Shown in pieces: positions 24,302-31,327 of a stretch of 32,292 nt of DNA; within the stretch, counting starts at the first letter, position 1; every line of letters starts with the position of its first letter. The notes beneath the pieces are model-generated. The model searched no databases. It worked only from the letters and a program-made list of their open reading frames with translations, and was not told the origin of the DNA. The stretch covers positions 1 to 32,292 of the forward strand of contig PXRY01000094.1 of assembly GCA_003022925.1 (NCBI GenBank). The letters are read 5' to 3'. The position numbers and the translations under genes are program-made. This DNA comes from Halobacteriales archaeon QS_8_65_32. Lineage in GTDB: Archaea > Halobacteriota > Halobacteria > Halobacteriales > Halococcaceae.

Positions 24302-25605
24302 CTACGCGTCGGTATCAGCAGCAACGACGGTGTTGGTGTCCTCGGTCCCCGGGACGGACTGCCATTCGCTGCCGCCGGGCGCGCGGACTTCGACCGGGCC
24401 GAACTGATAGCCACTGGAGTCTCTGGCCTCGCTCGGTGCTTCGACGAAGTACGTGAGGTCGTGGCGTTTACTCGCTTCCTTCCCCTCGAAGTGGACGTGC
24501 TGGGTCCCTTCGTGTGGGTGCGGGCCGACACAGGAGACATCTGGGCTTTGCCCGGCGAGTACGTCCCACTCGTAGGCACCTGATCGCGGACGACGACCGG
24601 TTCGTCTGCCTCGACGCTGATATCGATCCGGTTCGTCTGCCCGGCCGTAAACGCGTCGCCGGCGTCCTGACGGGAACCCGTCGCCGAAACCGTCTCGCTA
24701 TTGGCGTTCCCTTCCGGGAGGTTCCCGTCGGTCACCCACTGGAGGATGAGTGAGATACTGGTTTCGCTCGCCCACGTCGCATTGTGCGCACCGTTTTTGA
24801 GCAGAACGTTCTCGGCCGCTCCCTCTAGTTTCGGGCTATTGGGGTTTTCGAGATAGAAGTAATCCGCGCCGCCGCGAATCGTATAGTATTCGACGTCGCC
24901 CGGGGTCTCGTCCGGACGATCGAGTTCATAGAGCGGTTCGCCGGGTTCGTCCGCACAATCGGGCGAGATGAACCCGCAGGGCCGCGCAGTGCCGGTACCC
25001 TGCTCACAGTTCGGACCACATGTGTAGGTGCCGTGATTCGCGCCTGCACAGCCGACGAACGTATTGACCTAGTCGTACCGATCGCGGTCGTCCATCCAGA
25101 ACCGCGCTCCAGTGACGCCGAGGCTGTGACTCACTATATCGATCGTCTCCGCACCGGTGTATTCCCGGATGTTCGAGACGAAGTCGTCGAGCTGGTCGCG
25201 CATCTCCGGACGGGTGCTCGACTCCCTTCGAAACGTGATCGACCAGAGTGCGTCGCCCTTGTACCCGCGACGGAGATACTCCGTTGCGTGTTCGGCGAAA
25301 TCAGATCCGTCGTGTGTGTTTCCGTGGACGAATGCGATCGGGTTCTGCTCGCCGAGACCGGATTCGGTACAGTGGTAGCCGTGACCGCCCAATCCGCCGT
25401 ACTCCTCGTTCGTATCGAACGGGAGGGTTTCGTTGCTCGTTCGGGAGGTCTTACAGGCAGTTCCTCTGAAGCCCGCGAGTGGCCCGCGCTCGGCGGCGGC
25501 GGACTCCGAGAGACTCACGCTTGCTGCCCCCGCGATTCCGACCGTTCCCGCTGTCTTCGGCACCGTTCGACGCTCGATCTCGTCGTCCAAGAGATTATTA
25601 TTCAT
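24302..25605 (-). pseudogene. Exported lipase/esterase (alpha/beta hydrolase), stop codon plus frameshift
   Basis: From ATG 25605 the product has a decayed Tat-like signal (ERRTVPKTAGTVGIAGAASVSL; Pro stands where Leu is usual), then FVHGNTHDGSDFAEHATEYLRRGYKG (oxyanion region) and DIVSHSLGVTGARFW (nucleophile Ser). An in-frame TAG at 25070-25072 interrupts DRYDxVNTFVGCAGANHGT, where Trp fits. Beyond it the frame continues with catalytic-His region NVLLKNGAHNATW. A frameshift near 24580-24584 precedes a C-terminal beta domain (GAYEWDVLAGQSPDVSC, HVHFEGKEASKRHDLTYFVEAP). It ends in TAG 24302-24304. Class-2-lipase-like; substrate unknown. It is convergent with the thermonuclease gene. Confidence 0.7.
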
Positions 25606-26112
25606 GATCTTATAGCGCCCCCTCGATACGGGTAACACTTCTGTAGCGCCAATGGTAAAAACGTGGGTCGGCGGGGGTGAGGCTTTCATGCTTGCGTGAC
25701 CCTCTGGTAGGGGATTATCTAGATAAGTCTCGGTGGCAGTTACGCTGTTCAGAGGGGATTCGTTCCTGACTGAGAACGGAGTGAGCAGCACACGGGTCCA
25801 TAATTGGTGCTCGCAAGCGCAGTGCTCGTCGAATCGCTACGATCTGCGATGGCTTAAGCTGGCTTCCGAAGCGGTACATGTTTTGTTGGGATTCCCACGA
25901 ACTTAGAATCCAACGAAAGCTTATTACGTTTGGCAATAATTGTTAGCCGAGGTACGTAACTGGTATGCACCAACGACGATACCGCACCAACGACGATACC
26001 TGCTCTCGGAAGGAGTCGGCTCCGATTTCCCCATAGGTCGTGCAAAACGGAGTCCGATTCAGGCGGACCGACTTCCAATCGAAGTTTCACTACCGGTGAT
26101 CGAGATCGAACA
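25606..26112. other. Gene-free region before the lipoprotein
   Basis: No coding frame is convincing. It is less GC-rich than its surroundings (for example TTATTACGTTTGGCAATAAT near 25921-25940, which may contain the lipoprotein promoter) and holds a 17-bp tandem duplication at 25967-26000. Confidence 0.4.
25967..26000. repeat. Tandem 17-bp direct repeat, two units
   Basis: GCACCAACGACGATACC occurs twice without a gap or mismatch. It lies about 113 bp upstream of the lipoprotein ATG. It could be a replication-slippage duplication or a paired regulator site. Confidence 0.6.
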
Positions 26113-27099
26113 ATGACGTCTTCCTCACGTACGGCCGCCATCGGTGTGGCCATTGCGCTGGTGGTCGTTCTGAGCGGCTGTGTCGGCGGCGGCCCCGTCT
26201 CGGGACAGAACCCGGCGGCAGCGAGCCAATCAAGCGAGCGGGCAGCGACCGATTCCCAGCCGGGGTACTCGACGGAGACGATGGGACCAATCCCCCCACT
26301 CGACGAACGAACCGAGGAGGCCCTCGATCGTCTCCGAACGAAGCACAACGATATCGAAAGCTACCGAGCAACGATCACTGAAACGACCGTCACCCAACTC
26401 TCGAACGGGAGCGAACTCACTCGCGTCCGGAAGTGGAACGTCGCGGTCAAATACACCGACGAGGGAGTTCTCACTCGCGTCGAGTCGTGGACCCCCGGTT
26501 CATCCGAGGTGGAGGCCAGGAGCTTCCGTATCCAGAATGCGACGGCGAGTATCGAGTACGTCCCGAACGAGGACGAGTACCGCATCCGAAAGGAAACCCC
26601 ATCGGATGGAACCGAACACAGTGAGTCGTTCGCCCACTCTCGAACCGAGAACGGCAGCTACAGCCTCTTCGAGCCACCTCGTGCGGTCATCGAGCGGGAG
26701 AACGCGATCCAGTACACGGGCACTGAAACGGTCAGTGGCCAGGAGACCGCTGTTATCCATCTCGAAGGGAACCCGAACGGTGGAAATCGCGCGTACTACG
26801 CCGCCCAGACGCTCTGGGTCGATACGGAGACGGGATTCGTCGTGAAACAGCGGGCACAGAAGCCCCATCTCGACAGCATGAGTGATATGAGCCTGGCGGA
26901 GGTCAGAAATCCGGAAGAGAACGACCCGCTGAACGACTCCGATGACGATCCGAACGCGGTCTATCTCGGCGACAAAACGATCACGACGGCGTATACGAAC
27001 GTGAGCATCAACGACGTGCCTACCAGTACGTTCGATCCTGGTCTCCCTGAAGACGCGGACGTCGAGGTTTTCACGCCGGAAGAGGACGAAGAGAGGTAA
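26113..27099 (+). CDS. LolA-like secreted lipoprotein
   Basis: This encodes 328 residues. A short hydrophobic signal ends in a lipobox, VVVLSGC (Cys23), so the mature protein is probably lipid-anchored outside the cell. A Ser/Ala/Gln-rich linker (about 24-55) follows, then a LolA-like/DUF2092-type domain: SYRATITETTVTQLSNGSE, RKWNVAVKYTDEGVLTRVES, YTGTETVSGQETAVIHLEG and TLWVDTETGFVVKQRAQ, a run of antiparallel strands. The C-terminal part ends VNDVPTSTFDPGLPEDADVEVFTPEEDEER-like, very acidic. The family is thought to bind lipid or hydrophobic ligands; its role in archaea is unknown. Intact, with no operon partners. Confidence 0.82.
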   Translation: MTSSSRTAAIGVAIALVVVLSGCVGGGPVSGQNPAAASQSSERAATDSQPGYSTETMGPIPPLDERTEEALDRLRTKHNDIESYRATITETTVTQLSNGSELTRVRKWNVAVKYTDEGVLTRVESWTPGSSEVEARSFRIQNATASIEYVPNEDEYRIRKETPSDGTEHSESFAHSRTENGSYSLFEPPRAVIERENAIQYTGTETVSGQETAVIHLEGNPNGGNRAYYAAQTLWVDTETGFVVKQRAQKPHLDSMSDMSLAEVRNPEENDPLNDSDDDPNAVYLGDKTITTAYTNVSINDVPTSTFDPGLPEDADVEVFTPEEDEER

Positions 27100-27274
27100 A
27101 GCGGAAAAAGGGGACCGCCCGGAAGACCTGGCGAACCCCGTACCTGCGCCATTGTGAACGATTTCCGGGTTGGCTCCGGAGTCGAAGATCACTCGCAGTG
27201 GTTCTCGCCGTGCTCTCTTCGTAACCGACCCCGCGATGTGCGACGGATCACGGCTGAAATCAGCGCGATCGAGA

Positions 27275-27511
27275 TCAGTCGCTGTCGTCGTCCCCATCGC
27301 TCCCCGAGTTCCGATCAGCTAACTGTGCCCAGTAGACGACCGTAGCACGGAACATCCCCTCGATACCTGCCAGTGCACCGACGTGCGCGTCGAGGACCTC
27401 GATCGTCGCGTCGGCGCCGTCGGCAAAGCCCTGGTGGGGCGCGTCGGCAAGTGTCTCGTGAGAAGTGTGGGCGACGCCGATCGGGACGAGCGTCAGTTGC
27501 TCCTCACCCAT
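27275..27511 (-). pseudogene. TrmO/TsaA-like tRNA methyltransferase, N-terminal fragment
   Basis: This encodes 78 residues matching the start of the TrmO (YaeB) family, which methylates t6A37 in tRNA with SAM: LTLVPIGVAHTSHETLADAPHQGFADGADATIEV then LAGIEGMFRATVVYWAQLADR. The family normally continues for another 60-80 residues with an ATRSPxRPNPIG signature, which is not found downstream in any frame. The last residues (NSGSDGDDDSD) are a plain acidic tail. So the protein looks truncated, either a decayed gene or a short form. It begins 27 bp after the truncated membrane-protein gene, same strand. Confidence 0.6.
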
Positions 27512-27538
27512 CGGCGACGTCCGGGACCGTGGCGGTGA

Positions 27539-27951
27539 TTACTCGCACTGAACGACCGCACACTGGATGCCGGCAGGTGTGGACGACCCCGTTATCGTGG
27601 CGAACGCGTTCGGGACCAGCGCGAGGGCGATCGCGCTGGCCGGCATGAACCAGTGCTGGAAGACGACGTGCAAGAACACACCGCCGACGAAGGGGATCAT
27701 CCCGGACGCCTGGAACGGGATCGTAATGAGTTTATCCACCATTGGCGTGCCGATGAAGACGTTCACCATCCGCAGCGCCGGGATGACGAGCACGATCGCT
27801 CGCAACGCGATTCCCTTCGCCCCTGAGGCCCGTGAGAGAACGCTGAACTTCTCCGGCACTACCGCCAGTCCGACGGCGATGAGCGCAACGGTTATCGAGA
27901 GCGCGGAGACGATGCCGCCGAACGCGTCCAGTAGCGGTGCCTGCCCGCTGA
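27539..27951 (-). pseudogene. Membrane protein, C-terminal remnant cut by the IS5 element
   Basis: About 136 residues with four hydrophobic stretches remain (ALSITVALIAVGLAVVP, LRAIVLVIPALRMVNVFIG, MIPFVGGVFLHVVFQHWFMP, ASAIALALVPNAFATI), ending CAVVQCE. The reading frame is open into the IS5 end, so the original N-terminus is missing. No matching N-terminal part is found on the far side of the element, so sequence was probably lost with, or after, insertion. I do not recognise the family. Confidence 0.55.
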
Positions 27952-28892
27952 GGGCTCTGTTGAATCGCTGTACAGCGGTGAATTTCACCGTTCTACAGAG
28001 CGTTTGATGTTGTAGACGATGCACATCAGCGCCACCTCACGGAGCCCACGATACCAAGTCCGCGCTCGCACGGCGTAGCCGAGCGAGCGCTTGACCGCCG
28101 AATTGACGGTTTCGGTCATCGACCGCTGTGCGTAGCGATCTTCGTTCATTCGGGCGTTGTGGGCGTGGTCATACGGCGCCATGATTCGGTGTTTGATCAG
28201 CGGGCGAATCGCCAAGTTACGCAACCGCTCGCGGAGAACGTTCTTGTCGTAGCCCTTGTCCGCAGCGAGGGTCCGCAGATCGCCCGCGTTCCGGCGGGCG
28301 ATCTGCTCACACAGGTCGGCGTCGCTTCCCTCTCGCGTTGTCGAGCAGTATAGGTCGAGGACTGCCTGCGGTTTCGTATCGACGAGTTTCGTGACTTTCA
28401 GCGTCTTCACGCGGTAGTTCGTGCGCTGGCAGTAGTGACGGCTGGCGCGGTTTCGTTCGTGGAGGGTGACGTCAAGCGCGGCGTGGGTAGAAGGGTCGTG
28501 TTGCTGCGCCGACTGGCGCAGCAGCACTCGACAGAGCCTCATCTCGATCCGATCGAATGCCTTACACAAGGTGGAGGGTGCCAGGAGATCGGCCGCGTCG
28601 AGGCCGATCTCCCCGGTTATTTGTGGCATCTCTTGTAACAGGTCGACGGTCATGCGGTAGGACGCATCGGGTAAATCCGCAGACAGTGCAAGGAAACGAG
28701 CACATGGTCAGCGAACCCGCCGCCACCATCCGGGGCGGCGGGTTCGCCTCCATCGCCGGTAACTCTTTGAGCGATCGCAACACACCGCTCGGTGAAGCGG
28801 GAGATCCTGGTCATGGATACGTCCAGTCTCCCGCTTCAACGTCCTTGATTTAGCGACCTACACCGCTGCCGTCTAGTGATTTAATATAGCCC
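27952..28892 (-). mobile_element. IS5-family insertion sequence, 941 bp
   Basis: The element is bounded by imperfect terminal inverted repeats: GGGCTCTGTTGAATCGCT at 27952-27969, and at the right end (28875-28892) the reverse complement GGGCTATATTAAATCACT. These agree at 14 of 18 positions. It contains one DDE transposase gene on the minus strand filling nearly all of it. No convincing target-site duplication flanks it (GAG against AAC), so one end may have been altered by deletion. It cuts a membrane-protein gene. Confidence 0.75.
27985..28814 (-). pseudogene. IS5-family DDE transposase, one frameshift
   Basis: The original start is ATG 28814 (MTRISRFTERCVAIAQRVTG, with a helix-turn-helix-like region). 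After about 48 residues, one base is missing near 28669-28672 (minus-strand TACCCGATG), and the frame that continues (YRMTVDLLQEMPQITG) runs to a stop at 27985-27987. With this corrected it is about 276 residues, the usual IS5-group length. The catalytic triad is visible: Asp in AALDVTLHER, Asp in LRTLAADKGYDKN, and Glu in RSMTETVNSAVKR. The C-terminal YRGLREVALMCIVYNIKR is conserved in haloarchaeal relatives. The frameshift probably inactivates it, unless it is a sequencing error or programmed shift. Confidence 0.82.
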
Positions 28893-28973
28893 AACTAAGT
28901 TACTTCTCGAATGACCCGAAATGAGCGGTGCTCTCGTGAGTCTTTATACTCTCTATCCACATATCAGTGCAGT

Positions 28974-28982
28974 AATTATATG
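28974..28982 (+). promoter_or_regulatory. TATA-like box of the crcB pair
   Basis: AATTATATG lies about 40 nt before ATG 29020, between the IS5 end and crcB. A short leader of about 10-15 nt would follow. No fluoride-riboswitch fold is recognisable in the leader. Confidence 0.45.
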
Positions 28983-29019
28983 ATCCGGTCGATCGCCTCT
29001 TTCTCGTGGTGGCGAGAAC

Positions 29020-29400
29020 ATGGTGGATAGACATCCTCTACAGCGTGTCGAGACCGTTCTGTTGATCGCAACCGGCGGTATCGTCGGTGCAAACGCACGA
29101 TACGCCATTAGCCTCGTGCTACCGGGAGTCTCCGGCACCTTCGTCGCAAACGTCACCGGAAGCCTGGTTCTGGGATTCGTTCTCTATGAAGCGTCTCATA
29201 CTGGATTGCTCGCCGCCGAAACACGGCTGGTCTTCGCGACGGGCTTTCTCTCTTCGTATACGACCTACAGTACGTTTGCGCTTCAGACCGTACAAACGAG
29301 CCCGCTTCTCGGCCTCGGGAACGTCGTAGCGAACTACGCTGTGGGCTTCGTGGCGGCGTACGCCGGGAGCCGTCTCGGAGCCTCCCTGGAGGCGGAGTGA
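29020..29400 (+). CDS. crcB: CrcB/Fluc fluoride exporter subunit, first copy
   Basis: CrcB (Fluc) proteins are four-helix membrane channels, usually antiparallel dimers, that export fluoride. This 126-residue subunit has GGIVGANARYAISLVLPG, the pore-lining FVANVTGSLVLGF (Asn of the NxxGS motif) and the TTYSTF signature in GFLSSYTTYSTFALQ, followed by a final helix. GFLSSYTT replaces the commoner GFCGGFTT, a modest variant. The next gene codes for a second, different subunit one base after the stop, so the two probably form a hetero-dimer, as in some bacteria with paired crcB genes. Confidence 0.9.
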   Translation: MVDRHPLQRVETVLLIATGGIVGANARYAISLVLPGVSGTFVANVTGSLVLGFVLYEASHTGLLAAETRLVFATGFLSSYTTYSTFALQTVQTSPLLGLGNVVANYAVGFVAAYAGSRLGASLEAE

Positions 29401-29401
29401 G

Positions 29402-29767
29402 GTGATCGAAGCCGTACCATCGACGTATCTCGTCGGGATCGGCGGGGCGATCGGTGCCGTCTGTCGATATTTGGTTGGCGAGGTCGTCCCCGAGTCGGTC
29501 GTTCCGCTCGACACGCTATCGGTGAACGTGCTGGGCAGTTTCGTCCTCGCACTGATAACGTTCGTCGGTGCCGGCAGCGACGTACTCCTGCTCGTGGGCA
29601 CCGGAGCCTGTGGCTCGTTTACTACCTTCTCGTCGTTCTCGGTCGCCACTGTCGAACTCTGGGAGGACGGTCGTCGCACGTTCTCGATCGCGTTCGCAGC
29701 GGCGAACCTCGTCGGGGCGCTCGTCGGTATCGGAGTAGCGTGGGTAGCCAGCGGGCTGCTGGTATGA
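29402..29767 (+). CDS. crcB: CrcB/Fluc fluoride exporter subunit, second copy
   Basis: 121 residues from GTG 29402, one base after the first subunit's stop, so translation is probably coupled. It has GGAIGAVCRYLVG, SVNVLGSFVLALI (Asn-Val-Leu-Gly-Ser) and the canonical GACGSFTTFSSFSVATVEL, which carries the phenylalanines and threonines that line the fluoride path, then a final small-residue helix. It is closer to the family consensus than its partner, and the pair differs enough to suggest old duplication rather than recent copying. Confidence 0.9.
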   Translation: MIEAVPSTYLVGIGGAIGAVCRYLVGEVVPESVVPLDTLSVNVLGSFVLALITFVGAGSDVLLLVGTGACGSFTTFSSFSVATVELWEDGRRTFSIAFAAANLVGALVGIGVAWVASGLLV

Positions 29768-29841
29768 TCGGCCAGGAAACCGTCTAAATGGCGCGCGATC
29801 GCACCGGTCGAAGCTACCGATTCTTGAATGTCAGTCGAGTG

Positions 29842-29851
29842 TAAATAGTTA
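29842..29851 (+). promoter_or_regulatory. TATA-like region of the formamidase gene
   Basis: AAATAGTTAT lies about 35-43 nt before ATG 29885, and a second AT-rich patch (GGTTATTTTC) lies closer. Either could direct transcription. Confidence 0.35.
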
Positions 29852-29884
29852 TTTGACCGAGGGTGCTGGTTATTTTCATCAGTC

Positions 29885-31144
29885 ATGCCAGAGACTGTGT
29901 TCGAGGTCGATACGGACGAACCGCCGGACGAACAGCCGAGTCCGATCGTCAACCGATGGCACCCCGACGTGCCGCCCGCAGCGAGCGTCGAACCGGGCGA
30001 GAGCTTCCGGATGGAGTGTCTCGACTGGACCGGCGGACAGGTAAACAACGACGACAGCGCCAACGACATTCGCGATATGGCGCTCGACCCGAATCACCAC
30101 CTCAGCGGACCGATCGAGGTCGAGGGTGCCGAGCCGGGCGACATGCTAGTCGTCGACATCCTCGATCTGGGTCCGTGGCCCGATCGCGAGTGGGGCTTTA
30201 CCGGGATCTTCGAACAGGACAACGGCGGCGGATTCCTGACCGATCACTTCCCGAACGCCCGGAAGACGATCTGGGACTTCGACGGGGTTTATACCCATTC
30301 GCGACACGTCGAGGACGTCCGCTTCCCCGGTCTCGCCCATCCGGGAATCATCGGTACCGCGCCGTCACACGATCTCCTCGAAACTTGGAACGAACGCGAG
30401 CGGGCACTCATCGACCGCGGCCCCGAAGACGAGACCGCGGTCAACCACGAGACGCGCGAGGAAGAGCCGCCCCTCGCGTTGCCGCCCGAACCCAATGACG
30501 TCCTGCTGGGTGACATGGACGAAGACGAAGTCGAGGAGGCCGCCGAAAAGGCCGCTCGGACCATTCCCCCGCGGGAGAACGCCGGTAACTGTGACATCAA
30601 GAACCTCAGTCGGGGGTCGCGGGTGTACATTCCGGTGTTCGTCGAGGGCGCGAACCTGATAACGGGCGATCTGCACTTCTCACAGGGCGACGGCGAGATC
30701 ACCTTCTGTGGCGCGATCGAGTTCGCCGGCTGGATCGACCTCAAAGTCGACCTCATCAAAAACGGCGTCGAGGAGATGGGAACCGACCACGCCATGTTCA
30801 AACCGGGCTACCAGGACCCGAACTTCTCCGATTACGTCGTCTTCGAGGGCTACTCGGTCGACGAGGACGGCACCCAACACTACAAGAACTCCACCGTTGC
30901 GATGCGCCGGGCGTGTCTCGATGCGATCGAGTACCTGACGAACTTCGGGTACACGCGCGAGCAGGCCTACTTCATCCTGAGTACGGTACCCGTTGAGAGC
31001 CGGATCGCAGGCATCGTCGACCTGCCTAACACCTGCGTTACGGTGTCAGTACCGAACGAGGTCTTCGACATCGACATCGATCCCGACACCCTCGCCGAGG
31101 AAGCGAGCGTCGGCGATCGCGGGGACGTCGCGAAGCCCTCGTAG
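29885..31144 (+). CDS. fmdA: Formamidase/acetamidase (FmdA/AmdA family)
   Basis: This encodes 419 residues of the FmdA/AmdA family, which hydrolyses formamide or acetamide to ammonia and the acid, a nitrogen-acquisition role. Recognisable parts are NRWHPDVPPAASVEPG, GFTGIFEQDNGGGFLTDHFP, FPGLAHPGIIGTAPSHDLL, the strongly conserved RENAGNCDIKNLSRGSRVYIPVFVEGANLITGDLHFSQGDGEI stretch, and FGYTREQAYFILSTVPVESR near the end. Length fits the formamidase branch (about 400) better than short acetamidases. It is intact, and about 120 bp after crcB on the same strand, but with its own promoter-like sequence. The usual urea/amide transport partners are not in view. Confidence 0.88.
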   Translation: MPETVFEVDTDEPPDEQPSPIVNRWHPDVPPAASVEPGESFRMECLDWTGGQVNNDDSANDIRDMALDPNHHLSGPIEVEGAEPGDMLVVDILDLGPWPDREWGFTGIFEQDNGGGFLTDHFPNARKTIWDFDGVYTHSRHVEDVRFPGLAHPGIIGTAPSHDLLETWNERERALIDRGPEDETAVNHETREEEPPLALPPEPNDVLLGDMDEDEVEEAAEKAARTIPPRENAGNCDIKNLSRGSRVYIPVFVEGANLITGDLHFSQGDGEITFCGAIEFAGWIDLKVDLIKNGVEEMGTDHAMFKPGYQDPNFSDYVVFEGYSVDEDGTQHYKNSTVAMRRACLDAIEYLTNFGYTREQAYFILSTVPVESRIAGIVDLPNTCVTVSVPNEVFDIDIDPDTLAEEASVGDRGDVAKPS

Positions 31145-31327
31145 CCGAAGCCGTGCGTTTCCGTCGTGACCGACGAGTACCGTCACAGCGCTTTTTGCGT
31201 CGACCGAAGCGGTGACCAGCGGGAGTCGAACCGTCGACACCGACTGTCTCCCCGGTTCGAGCAGGGGAACGATTTGTTGGCAGGTCCTCCAGGGGGCCCG
31301 TACAGTGATTCCGGAAACGACGTCGTG

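Noticed and set aside
28893..29019. Possible fluoride riboswitch before crcB
   Set aside because: The leader is short and I could not find the conserved riboswitch core or its pseudoknot pairing.
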